From: Phyllobacteriaceae bacterium
Lineage (GTDB): Bacteria; Pseudomonadota; Alphaproteobacteria; Rhizobiales; Rhizobiaceae
Assembly: GCA_024645155.1 (NCBI GenBank)
Contig: JAHEGF010000023.1
Span: forward strand, 1-21,368
Direction of reading: 5' to 3'
DNA length: 21,368 bases
In this document: positions 8,287-15,221 of the stretch, piece by piece
How positions within the stretch are numbered: the first letter of the stretch is position 1
Layout: each line of letters begins with the position of its first letter
Translations under genes and position numbers: made by a program
Notes under the pieces: generated by a model
What the model was told of the DNA's origin: nothing
Seen by the model: the letters and a program-made list of their open reading frames with translations, nothing else
Databases searched by the model: none

Positions 8287-9857
8287 TTCTTTTTGCCCAT
8301 TCCAGGCAGTTTCGGTCCGCCGGGCAACCCCGGTAATCCGCTGCCACCGGGCAGGCCAGGCAAACCGCTGCCGCCCGGCAATCCCGGCAGGCCGCCACCC
8401 TTGCCCAAGCCGGCTGCTTCGGCTTGTTTCTGCAGGGCCTCGATTTGCTTGGGATCCATGTTCGCAAGGTCCGGCATGCCGCCGCCTGCAAGCCCGCCCA
8501 GTCCCATCTTGGAGGCCATGCCGCCCATCATTTTCTTCATCATTCCGGCACCTTTGCCCTTGCCGCCCATGGCTTTCATCATGTCGGACATCTGGCGATG
8601 CATTTTCAGAAGCTTGTTGATTTCGGCGGCATTGGTTCCGGAACCGGCAGCAATGCGCTTCTTGCGGCTGTGCTTGAGAAGGTCCGGATTGCCACGTTCC
8701 TTTTTGGTCATCGACGATATGATGGCAAGCTGGCGACCGAACATCTTGTCGTCCATGCCGGCTGACGCCATCTGGTCCTTCATCTTGCCCATGCCGGGCA
8801 TCATGCCCATGATGCCACCAAGGCCGCCCATTTTCTGCATTTGCCGGAGCTGCTCTGAAAGATCGTCGAGATCAAACTTGCCGGACTGCATTTTCCGGGC
8901 CATGGCGGCGGCTTTTTCCGCATCCATGGTTTCCGACGCACGCTCGACAAGGCTGACGATATCGCCCATGCCGAGAATGCGGTCGGCGATGCGCTTGGGG
9001 TAAAACTCCTCAAGCGCATCCATTTTCTCACCGGTTCCGATCAGCTTGATCGGCTTTCCGGTAACCGCACGCATCGACAGCGCCGCACCGCCACGGCCAT
9101 CACCGTCCATGCGCGTCAGTACGAGGCCGGTGATACCGACCCGTTCGTCAAACGAGCGCGCCACATTGACAGCATCCTGACCCGTCAGTGCATCGGCAAC
9201 AAGCAGGATTTCGTGCGGGTTCGAAACCTTGCGGATGTCTGCCATTTCGACCATCAGCGGCTCGTCGATATGGGTGCGCCCTGCCGTATCGAGAATGACC
9301 ACGTCATGACCGCCAAGCTTGGCAGCCTGAACCGCCCTCTTGGCTATATCGACAGGTGACTGGCCGTTGACGACCGGCAACGTCGGCACATCGGTCTGCT
9401 CGCCAAGCTGGCGCAACTGCTCCTGGGCCGCGGGGCGACGCGTATCAAGCGACGCCATCAGGACCTTCTTGTTCTGCTTTTGCTGCAGCCGCAGCGCCAC
9501 CTTTGCCGAAGTCGTGGTTTTACCCGAGCCCTGCAGACCGACCATCATGATGACAACAGGCGCCGCAGCGGCCAGGTCAATTGTCTCACCCTCGGTACCG
9601 AGCATGGCGACCAGTTCATCGTGGACGATCTTGACGACCTGCTGGCCGGGCTTGATCGATTTCAATACCTCGGCGCCAACCGCCTTGGTACGCACCCGGT
9701 CTGTAAACGAGCGCACGACGTCGAGGGCAACATCTGCCTCAAGCAGGGCCCTGCGCACTTCGCGCAACGCGGCAGCGACATCCTTATCGGACAGCGCTCC
9801 GCGGCCGGTAAGACCGTTCAGTATGGTTCCAAGCCGGTCCTGAAGGCTCTCGAACAT
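8283..9857 (-). CDS. ffh: Signal recognition particle protein Ffh (SRP54)
   Basis: GTPase that binds 4.5S RNA and nascent signal sequences and delivers ribosomes to FtsY at the membrane. The protein has 524 aa. N domain about 1-85. The G domain shows GLQGSGKTTTSAKVA (P-loop 107-114), LDTRRPAAQEQL (G2), DTAGRTHID (from 190), TRMDGDGRGGAAL (248-260) and GTGEKMDALEEFYPKR (from 275). The methionine-rich M domain follows, with SRKKRIAAGSGT as the RNA-binding helix. The last 75 residues are an extra Gly/Met/Pro tail ending in three GLPGLPGG units and a basic KKK. The ATG follows GGAAGGAA; directly upstream is a strong stem-loop in a structured leader. First gene of the operon with GNAT, chorismate mutase and rpsP; its stop overlaps the GNAT start. 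Confidence 0.97.
   Translation of the reverse strand: MFESLQDRLGTILNGLTGRGALSDKDVAAALREVRRALLEADVALDVVRSFTDRVRTKAVGAEVLKSIKPGQQVVKIVHDELVAMLGTEGETIDLAAAAPVVIMMVGLQGSGKTTTSAKVALRLQQKQNKKVLMASLDTRRPAAQEQLRQLGEQTDVPTLPVVNGQSPVDIAKRAVQAAKLGGHDVVILDTAGRTHIDEPLMVEMADIRKVSNPHEILLVADALTGQDAVNVARSFDERVGITGLVLTRMDGDGRGGAALSMRAVTGKPIKLIGTGEKMDALEEFYPKRIADRILGMGDIVSLVERASETMDAEKAAAMARKMQSGKFDLDDLSEQLRQMQKMGGLGGIMGMMPGMGKMKDQMASAGMDDKMFGRQLAIISSMTKKERGNPDLLKHSRKKRIAAGSGTNAAEINKLLKMHRQMSDMMKAMGGKGKGAGMMKKMMGGMASKMGLGGLAGGGMPDLANMDPKQIEALQKQAEAAGLGKGGGLPGLPGGSGLPGLPGGSGLPGLPGGPKLPGMGKKK
8313..8393 (-). repeat. 27-bp tandem repeat encoding the Ffh C-terminal tail
   Basis: Three consecutive copies of a 27-bp unit encode GLPGLPGGS, GLPGLPGGS and GLPGLPGGP (residues 489-515). 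The tail is collagen-like in composition and lies outside the conserved NGM domains. Confidence 0.75.
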
Positions 9858-9870
9858 TCCGTTTCCTTCC

Positions 9871-9902
9871 GCTTCTCACACCCAATGGGCTTTGTGAGAA
9901 GC
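9871..9902 (-). promoter_or_regulatory. Perfect 10-bp stem-loop abutting the ffh ribosome binding site
   Basis: GCTTCTCACA (9871-9880) and TGTGAGAAGC (9893-9902) form a perfect 10-bp stem. Inside it CCC/GGG can add three pairs. On the transcribed minus strand the hairpin ends directly against GGAAGGAA (9870-9863), the ffh Shine-Dalgarno. There is no T-tract, so it is not a terminator. A role in translation control or mRNA stability of ffh is likely. A conserved 'ffh' leader RNA motif has been described in alphaproteobacteria by comparative genomics; I believe this is a member but cannot check it here. Confidence 0.7.
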
Positions 9903-10041
9903 TAGTTACATGACCACGGCGTACCAGTAACAAAACACAAGCGCACCCGAGGGCGCATGGCGCTGTCGGGTGTTGGCCTCCAGGATCCTCGGTTTCCGTG
10001 CCCTGGTCGGCTGCTCGGAGTCTCTGCTCGTCGCGGAACTG
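9903..10041 (-). ncRNA. Structured ffh leader RNA, possibly with a separate small RNA
   Basis: From the predicted start near 10041 the leftward transcript is GC-rich and foldable. One stem-loop is 9980-10006 (CCAGG/CCTGG with an inner CGG-AAA-CCG). A second is 9944-9972 (CACCCGA/TCGGGTG with inner GCGC-ATG-GCGC). A third, weaker one is 9905-9931 (GTTAC/GTAAC). The second is followed on the RNA by a broken U-rich stretch (CGCTTGTGTTTTGTT), so a roughly 105-nt RNA might end near 9930 and compete with read-through into ffh. It lacks the conserved SRP-RNA core (GGAA loop with the AGCAG internal loop), so it is not 4.5S RNA. No protein reading frame in it looks convincing. Confidence 0.5.
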
Positions 10042-10046
10042 CAGGG

Positions 10047-10075
10047 TCCATAGAAAGGACCCGCCGCAATGTCAA
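10047..10075 (-). promoter_or_regulatory. Sigma-70 promoter for the ffh operon
   Basis: On the minus strand: -35 TTGACA (10075-10070), 17-nt spacer, -10 TATGGA (10052-10047). The -35 is consensus, and it is extended to CTTGAC, the form preferred by rhizobial housekeeping promoters. Transcription should start near 10041, giving a leader of about 184 nt before ffh. A 12-bp palindrome (CCGGATATCCGG, 10084-10095) lies just upstream of the -35. Confidence 0.75.
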
Positions 10076-10083
10076 GCAATTGT

Positions 10084-10095
10084 CCGGATATCCGG
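10084..10095. repeat. 12-bp palindrome between the ffh promoter and the SDR gene
   Basis: CCGGATATCCGG is a perfect palindrome set in a wider near-symmetric context (TGTC to the left, GACA to the right, out of register by one base). It sits 9 bp upstream of the ffh -35 box and 86 bp before the divergent SDR start. It may be an operator or chance. The rest of the 9858-10180 gap is the ffh leader and promoter plus about 80 bp before the SDR gene in which I see no clear plus-strand promoter. Confidence 0.3.
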
Positions 10096-10180
10096 GACAC
10101 AGATTACGTGTTGATTTTTCGTGCAGAAAGCCCAACCTGAGAAAAACAAGAACAACCAACAACACTGCAGGGATCGGACA

Positions 10181-11197
10181 ATGGCCAAAACCGTACTCGT
10201 AACCGGCATATCCGGGTTCATCGCAAAACATGTCGCTGTCGCATTTCTCAATGAAGGCTACCAGGTCCGCGGTACAGTGCGTTCCGTTTCGAAGACCGGT
10301 CCGGTCGAAGAAACGCTCGCAAGGCATGCCGACACGTCAAAGCTGAGTTTTGTTGAGGCCGACCTTATGTCCGACACCGGCTGGAACGAGGCGGTCAAGG
10401 GGTGTGACTGCGTCGCCCATCTGGCTTCACCCTTTCCGATGGCTCAGCCAAAAGACGAGAACGATGTTATCCGGCCTGCCGTCGACGGCACGCTGCGGGT
10501 CCTCAAAGCCGCGGTCAAATCCAAGGTGAAGCGCTTTGTTCAGACATCGTCATCCGTTGCCATCATGTACGGCCATGGACACAACAAACTGGCGTTCAAT
10601 GAAGACGACTGGTCGGTGGTCGACGGCAATGGAATTACCCCTTACGCCAAATCCAAGACGTTGGCTGAGAAGGCCGCACGCGACTTTGTCGCCGAGCATG
10701 GCGGTTCGATGCACTTTGCAACCGTCAATCCCGGTCTGGTGCTTGGCCCGGCACTTGACGGCACCATCGGCACATCGCTCGAAGTGGTCGAAATGATGAT
10801 GACCGGCAAGTATCCGGGCGCGCCCAAGATGACAATGCCAGTCGTCGATGTGCGTGACATCGCAAAAATGCATGTTATCGCCATGGAAACTACGGAACCT
10901 TCTGGCGGCCGATACGCCGGCGTCACCGATGTTGTTTGGCTGATCGATATCGCGAGAGCCTTAAGGGCAGGCCTTGGCGACAAGGCACGCAAGGCTCCAA
11001 AGTTCGAGCTTCCGAATCTCATGGTAAGACTGGTGGGAATGTTTGACCCGGCGGTGCGTTCGATTTTGCCCGAACTGGGATTGGACCGGTCCATGGACAA
11101 CAGCCGCACCAGAAAGGCGCTCGGCATCGAGTTCATTTCGGCTGACGATGCTGCTGTTGCATCTGCTGAAAGCCTGATCGAGCACGGATTGGTATAA
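10181..11197 (+). CDS. NAD(P)-dependent oxidoreductase, extended SDR (dihydroflavonol-4-reductase-like)
   Basis: Soluble NAD(P)H-dependent reductase or epimerase of the extended short-chain dehydrogenase family, 338 aa; substrate unknown. The N-terminal Rossmann motif is VTGISGFIAKHVA (residues 7-19), in which the usual final Gly of GxxGxxG is Ala15, as in many DFR/aldehyde-reductase-like members. R30 and R34 after strand 2 suggest NADPH preference. The active site is TSSS (122-125) with Y155-x-x-x-K159 (PYAKSKTLAEKAA). HLASPFP (80-86) is the typical DFR-family segment. The start at 10181 follows AGGGA at about 9 nt; the frame extends 20 residues upstream to an ATG at 10121 without a good site and with low-complexity Gln/Asn/Lys sequence. 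It stands divergently from ffh and is followed by the transglycosylase gene after 110 bp. Confidence 0.88.
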   Translation: MAKTVLVTGISGFIAKHVAVAFLNEGYQVRGTVRSVSKTGPVEETLARHADTSKLSFVEADLMSDTGWNEAVKGCDCVAHLASPFPMAQPKDENDVIRPAVDGTLRVLKAAVKSKVKRFVQTSSSVAIMYGHGHNKLAFNEDDWSVVDGNGITPYAKSKTLAEKAARDFVAEHGGSMHFATVNPGLVLGPALDGTIGTSLEVVEMMMTGKYPGAPKMTMPVVDVRDIAKMHVIAMETTEPSGGRYAGVTDVVWLIDIARALRAGLGDKARKAPKFELPNLMVRLVGMFDPAVRSILPELGLDRSMDNSRTRKALGIEFISADDAAVASAESLIEHGLV

Positions 11198-11275
11198 CCG
11201 TTCACATTGTTGCGAAATCACCTGTCTGTGCTGATGACATTTAGGGGATCCGCTGGCACATTCCGCCCGGTGCCT

Positions 11276-11289
11276 GTCACAAGGGTGAC
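11276..11289 (+). repeat. Small stem-loop before the transglycosylase gene
   Basis: GTCAC-AAGG-GTGAC, a perfect 5-bp dyad with a 4-nt loop, lies just upstream of the GGGAGA ribosome binding site of the gene at 11308. It is short and may be chance. A second weak pairing, GGCAC/GTGCC, lies just 5' of it. The remaining intergenic bases show no clear promoter or terminator. Confidence 0.25.
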
Positions 11290-11307
11290 GATTCGGGAGA
11301 AAACGGA

Positions 11308-12123
11308 ATGGATTTTTCAGCAAGATCAGCGGCGATGGCGGTGCTTGTGGCGGGACTGACGATGTCAGCGGGCGCTGCCGAAGCTGCAAAATGCGGCAAC
11401 ACCTCCAGCGGTTTCGAAACCTGGAAAAAGCAGTTTTACGCGGAAGCAAGAAGCAATGGCATCGGTGAACGCGGCCTGAAAGCCCTGTCCGGAACCAGCT
11501 ATGCAATCAGTACCATCAGGGCGGATCGGGGGCAGAAAAGCTTCAAATACACACTCAGCAAATTCATGCAGGTGCGCGGCGCCAGCACCATTGTTTCGCA
11601 GGGCCGCCGGTTGAAGAAATCAAATGCCGGTTTGTTTGCCAGCCTTGAGAAGCGCTACGGCGTTCCCGCCGGGCCGTTGATTGCCATCTGGGGGATGGAA
11701 ACTGCGTTCGGACGCACGCTTGGCAGTTCAAACCTGGTTTCCGCCACCGCAACGCTCGCCTATGACTGCCGCCGCTCGGCATTCTTTACCGAACATCTCT
11801 ACGCCGCCCTGACACTGGTGGATCGTGGCGTATTGTCATCATCAACCGTCGGCGCCAAGCACGGCGAGGTTGGTCAGACACAGTTCCTGCCCGGAAACGT
11901 TTTGAAATTCGGTGTCGATGGTGACGGCAACGGCCGCATCGACATGGTACGTTCCACCGCGGACGCGCTGGCATCGACAGCGCAGTTCCTCAGGGCCCAT
12001 GGCTGGAAGAGGGGCGGCGGATATCAGCCGGGGCAGGTAAATTTCCGCGCCATACAGGGCTGGAATGCTGCCAGCGTCTATCAGCAGGCGATTGCCATCA
12101 TGGGTGCCCAGATCGACGGCTGA
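11308..12123 (+). CDS. Lytic murein transglycosylase, MltB/SLT_2-like, secreted
   Basis: Cleaves the MurNAc-GlcNAc bond of peptidoglycan with formation of 1,6-anhydroMurNAc in the periplasm. The product has 271 aa. Residues 1-27 form a signal peptide (short basic start, hydrophobic AMAVLVAGLTMSAGA, cleavage likely after AEA at 24-26 or A27). No lipobox is present: the Cys at 29 comes after the cleavage site without L-A-G/A-C spacing, so it is soluble rather than a lipoprotein like E. coli MltB. The catalytic Glu is E131 in AIWGMETAFGR. GEVGQTQFLPGNVLKFGVDG (186-205) corresponds to the GAMGxTQFMP motif, with Glu-Val replacing Ala-Met, and DGDGNGRIDM follows. It lacks the C-terminal peptidoglycan-binding domain of longer relatives. 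GGGAGA is placed before the ATG. It converges on the sulfatase-like gene with 27 bp between the stops. Confidence 0.9.
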   Translation: MDFSARSAAMAVLVAGLTMSAGAAEAAKCGNTSSGFETWKKQFYAEARSNGIGERGLKALSGTSYAISTIRADRGQKSFKYTLSKFMQVRGASTIVSQGRRLKKSNAGLFASLEKRYGVPAGPLIAIWGMETAFGRTLGSSNLVSATATLAYDCRRSAFFTEHLYAALTLVDRGVLSSSTVGAKHGEVGQTQFLPGNVLKFGVDGDGNGRIDMVRSTADALASTAQFLRAHGWKRGGGYQPGQVNFRAIQGWNAASVYQQAIAIMGAQIDG

Positions 12124-12150
12124 CGCAATCGATAGCCTGGCGGCGGTTGC

Positions 12151-13896
12151 TTAGTTGACCGCAGGTTGATGCGGGAGCCCGACATTCAGGGCGCCGCTGT
12201 CCACACGCCGGCGCAAATGCCGGTCGACGGCTTCACGGTCGCTGCAGGCAAAGAACCTGCCGGAGCACAATTCCTCAAGACGCGCCAGATCACGGTAGAG
12301 CGGTGACCCCGGAATTCCTGCTGCACCAAGAATATGATTGCCGAGAAACGCGATATCCGGAGCAGCGTTTGTTTGATCATCATATTGCCGGTCGGCGATC
12401 CCGCCCTCTATTGTGTAGAATGTGCGATAGGCCAGCGAATTGGGCGTCGACAGCGCGTCGCTTCCCGAAATTTCGTCAACAAATGGTTTGGTCACAAACG
12501 CCTGGTGATCGCCAAACGAGACAAGAACCGATCCGCGCGCAGTGTCACCGGTACGGACACCGGTTGCAAACTCGGCAAAATCCTGCCGCGAAATGATAAG
12601 CCTTCGCAGATACTCGGCGATTTGCGGATCGCCGCTCAATGGCTCGCCATTGGTCGCAATGTCAGGCTCCAGTTGCTCCTCATAGGGTGAATGCGCAAAC
12701 ATCGTCTGCACCAGCAGAAACAATGGCCGGCGGTCGGCGTCGCGATGTTCTCCGACGAACTTTTCAGCCGCATCGAAATAGAATTTGTCGCGCATGTGGT
12801 AGGTCGGTGCCTTGAGCTGATCCAGGTCCACCACGGTTTCAAATCCGATTGACGACAGGAACGGTCCTTCGTTCACAAAGCTGTACTTCATCGGCAAGAT
12901 GGCTGCCGTCCGGTACCCGCAACGCGCCAGAACATCTGGAAGCGCACCTTTGACCTTTCCTTCCAGTTCGATCGTCAGATAGGGACTGCGCCAACCAAAA
13001 TCTGTGGCTGACAGCCCGGCCATGAGTGACAGGTTGGTTACCCAGGTTCCGCCACCGAACGTCTCGACGGAGAGCGGCCGCGCTTTACCTCCGACCGCAA
13101 ACATCTCGTCTGCAATTTCCTGCCCGTTAGCCAGTTGCGGAAAGATCGACGGATCAGTCTGGCTCTCACCAAGGACCAGATAGATGTCCGGCAGCGGACC
13201 GGTTCCGCAATCGACCGTATCGGTAAAAGGCGGCTGCATCGGATAGTTTGCCAGCCGCTTTTCCAGTTCTCCGGTGTCGAAAACAAACGACAGATCCAGC
13301 AGGGAAACGAAAAACGCCGAGGTATGGCGGCCATGCATGTAGTAGAAATACCGCTGCTCAACCGAAGCTTCGGCAGGATAGGTTGCCGGCAGGAGGCCGG
13401 TGCACAACACAAATGGCAACAGCCGCACCAGCCATCCGTCGAACCGCTTTTTCTCCGCGCGAAACAGGAGCGCCAGCATGGCGGCCGCAGTGATGGCCAG
13501 GATAACGACGGGCATGATCAGGTGCCCGTAGTCGGTTATAAGGAAGCGGAAGACTTCCGGATCATTGCCGGCAAATACGATGTCGTAGAAATGAAGCGAA
13601 AACCCCTTTTGTTTGAACTTTATCGCTGAAACAAGCGTGATTGTGCCGACCGCGAAAATCGCAGAATAGATAGAGAACGCCAGCCGCCCGGTCACGGTAA
13701 AGACGAGCGCGGCGGCAGAAAACAGTAACGCGGCGGCGAACGGAACCGTAACCCATTGGTTTTCGGCGGCATAAAGGGCTGCAAGACCGACAACCGATGT
13801 CAAGCCAACCACTGCCGGATGCACGATCACTGAAATGATGCCGGACGCCAGCCGGGTTAGAAACCGGAATGCTTTCATTGCAGACCACTGCGTCAT
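12151..13896 (-). CDS. Membrane-anchored sulfatase / LtaS-like phospho-transferase
   Basis: Integral inner-membrane enzyme of the alkaline-phosphatase superfamily with 581 aa. Residues 15-172 hold about five hydrophobic segments (near 17-40, 50-70, 73-92, 124-146, 157-172), then the catalytic domain faces the periplasm. Metal and active-site motifs are LVLGESQTDPS (E244), ETFGGGTWVTNLSLMAGLS (candidate nucleophile T284), TMFAHSPYE (H402) and VSFGDHQAF (D463, H464). This is the set of lipoteichoic-acid synthase, phosphoglycerol transferase (MdoB/OpgB) and phosphoethanolamine transferase proteins. In a Gram-negative the likely job is moving phosphoglycerol or phosphoethanolamine onto periplasmic glucan or lipid, but the substrate cannot be read from sequence. 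AGG lies 8 nt before the ATG at 13896; a second ATG at 13878 is possible. No operon partner is evident. Confidence 0.85.
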   Translation of the reverse strand: MTQWSAMKAFRFLTRLASGIISVIVHPAVVGLTSVVGLAALYAAENQWVTVPFAAALLFSAAALVFTVTGRLAFSIYSAIFAVGTITLVSAIKFKQKGFSLHFYDIVFAGNDPEVFRFLITDYGHLIMPVVILAITAAAMLALLFRAEKKRFDGWLVRLLPFVLCTGLLPATYPAEASVEQRYFYYMHGRHTSAFFVSLLDLSFVFDTGELEKRLANYPMQPPFTDTVDCGTGPLPDIYLVLGESQTDPSIFPQLANGQEIADEMFAVGGKARPLSVETFGGGTWVTNLSLMAGLSATDFGWRSPYLTIELEGKVKGALPDVLARCGYRTAAILPMKYSFVNEGPFLSSIGFETVVDLDQLKAPTYHMRDKFYFDAAEKFVGEHRDADRRPLFLLVQTMFAHSPYEEQLEPDIATNGEPLSGDPQIAEYLRRLIISRQDFAEFATGVRTGDTARGSVLVSFGDHQAFVTKPFVDEISGSDALSTPNSLAYRTFYTIEGGIADRQYDDQTNAAPDIAFLGNHILGAAGIPGSPLYRDLARLEELCSGRFFACSDREAVDRHLRRRVDSGALNVGLPHQPAVN

Positions 13897-13960
13897 CGCC
13901 GACCTGCGCGCAACGTAATATTGGAAATTTGGTTAAGCGAAGAACTTCGACCGGCCGCGT

Positions 13961-13974
13961 TTGAGGTCTCTCAA
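13961..13974. promoter_or_regulatory. Short dyad upstream of the sulfatase-like gene
   Basis: TTGAG-GTCT-CTCAA is a perfect 5-bp inverted repeat 65 bp upstream of the gene start at 13896. It lies in a 139-bp gap (13897-14035) that is AT-richer than its surroundings. It may be an operator. No promoter in the gap is convincing. Confidence 0.3.
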
Positions 13975-14035
13975 CTCGTTGGATTTGCAGAATAAATCAG
14001 GATAATCGAAATATAAGGTACTATCGGCGCCAAGT

Positions 14036-14491
14036 TTAATCATCATCCCCGGTGATATCTTCTGCCCACCGTGCCGGTTTTTCCGCAATGAAACGCTTCA
14101 TCAGGGCAATGCATTCGGGATCATTGGTAAAAATGACCTCGACACCCCTTTCCCTCAGGATTTCCTCGTTTTCGCCAAAATTGACATTTTAACAAATGAC
14201 AACGCGCGGAATACCGAACTGGACAATGGTTCCAGAACACATCATGCACGGCGACAGCGACGTGTAGAGGGTCGTGTCGGGACAGGTTTTTTTGCCGGTC
14301 GGCCTTTCGCAGGCAATCCATCTCATCGTCGCGATCGGGTAGTCGCCCTGAATGCGCTGGTTGCGGCCGCGGGAGATCAGCCGGTCGGACCTGGCAAGCA
14401 CGGGACCGATCGGGCAACCGCCTTCATCGTGCCCAGCCCTGGCTTATTCAAAGGCGATCCGGAGAAATTTTCTGTCAGCTTTGCCGAGCAT
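14036..14491 (-). pseudogene. Disrupted cytosine/nucleoside deaminase (Fcy1-like)
   Basis: Remnant of a zinc-dependent deaminase of the CMP/dCMP deaminase superfamily, closest in pattern to the yeast Fcy1 cytosine-deaminase type. Kept parts are EGGCPIGPVLAR, DTTLYTSLSPCMMCSGTI (zinc Cys pair), QFGIPRVV and, after the break, NVNFGENEEILRERGVEV and FIAEKPARWAEDI, ending at 14036. The gene keeps a strong GGAGG site and an ATG at 14491, but has four lesions. TAA at 14444-14446 follows 15 codons. A one-base deletion near 14330 falls in the codon of the catalytic His of HxE (the other frame still reads DEMDCLRKADRQK). One extra A in a seven-A run (T at 14287-14293) restores frame. TAA at 14189-14191 replaces an expected Glu. 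The two indels cancel, so most of the sequence remains recognisable. It starts 29 nt after the hutC stop on the same strand, so it was probably co-transcribed with hutF-hutC. Confidence 0.9.
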
Positions 14492-14519
14492 CGGTGTCCC
14501 CCTCCAGATGACTAGATGC

Positions 14520-15221
14520 CTAGATAACCGTATGCATCCGGTAACCCGGAGCAAACACCAGCCGGACGAAAGTGATTGCCCTGTCCTTCGTCCAGGTGGT
14601 GCGGTCAATGACAAACAGCCCTGCTCCGGGTTCGCAGGCGAGGATTTCGGCCTCACGCCGGCCACCGGTCATCGCGGTGAAAGTGATATCGCCTGCTGTA
14701 AAAGGCATGTTTTCGACGAGCCACTCATTGGCGCTCTGGCGCGTGAAATCGATGCCTTCAACACCCGATACAGCGCCGGGATTGATCCAGCGGTCTTCAA
14801 ACACATACGGCACGCCAGTTGCCAGATGAACGGCGACAAGGTGCAGGGCTTTGTTTCCCCGCTCCAGTTGCATGCGCGCGATCACGTCGCGCGGCGGAAC
14901 GATTTTCTCCGAACTGATCAATGAGTAACGGTAGGCAAATCCCTTCGCCGTGATTTCATTGCGGATGATCGGGATATCCAGCGTCGCCTTGCGGATGGGA
15001 TGGGTTGCTACACGGGTCCCGGCCTTGCGCCGCCTTTCCAGCAAACCGGTATCGGCAAGATTCTGCAGCGCCCGGTTTACCGTTGCGCGCGCGCAACCGA
15101 ACTCGCTGGCAAGTTCGGCCTCGTTCGGGATGAGTTCACCCGGTTTCCATATCCGTGCATTGATCCGCCGGAGAACCTCTTCCTGTACGGATTGCCAGCT
15201 TCTGATTAGCGTATCCGTCAA
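14520..15221 (-). CDS. hutC: Histidine utilisation repressor, GntR/HutC family
   Basis: Urocanate-responsive transcriptional repressor of hut genes, 233 aa, normal for HutC. The N-terminal winged helix (about residues 8-75) includes PGELIPNEAELASEFGCARA and TVNRALQNLADTGLLERRRK, the GntR recognition region. Residues about 95-230 form the UTRA ligand domain (FAYRYSLISSEKIVPP, EDRWINPGAVSGVEGIDF, FVRLVFAPGYRMH). The likely start is TTG at 15221, overlapping the hutF stop by 4 nt (TTGA), so hutC is translationally coupled to hutF and its own level should follow hut expression. The expected target is the dyad in the hutF/hutI gap, giving autoregulation. The three-letter motif order and the hut neighbours make the identity safe; ligand specificity is inferred from family. 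Confidence 0.93.
   Translation of the reverse strand: MTDTLIRSWQSVQEEVLRRINARIWKPGELIPNEAELASEFGCARATVNRALQNLADTGLLERRRKAGTRVATHPIRKATLDIPIIRNEITAKGFAYRYSLISSEKIVPPRDVIARMQLERGNKALHLVAVHLATGVPYVFEDRWINPGAVSGVEGIDFTRQSANEWLVENMPFTAGDITFTAMTGGRREAEILACEPGAGLFVIDRTTWTKDRAITFVRLVFAPGYRMHTVI

Noticed and set aside
8313..8393. CRISPR-like or other mobile repeat
   Set aside because: The units are contiguous without spacers, in frame, and encode part of Ffh.
7792..9003. 403-codon open frame on the plus strand opposite ffh and the GNAT gene
   Set aside because: Low-complexity Pro/Gly/Met protein produced by reading the Ffh M domain and tail backwards; sense genes are certain.
9940..10041. 4.5S (SRP) RNA gene next to ffh
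   Set aside because: The conserved GGAA tetraloop flanked by the AGCAG internal loop is not arranged properly; the nearest look-alike (CGG-AAA-CCG) lacks it.
9902..10327. 141-codon minus-strand frame covering the ffh leader and SDR start
   Set aside because: It crosses the ffh promoter and runs antisense into the conserved Rossmann motif of the SDR gene; the translation shows no domain.
14189..14401. Short intact deaminase starting inside the disrupted gene
   Set aside because: The piece lacks the catalytic His-x-Glu in frame and the C-terminal helix, and has no ribosome site of its own.
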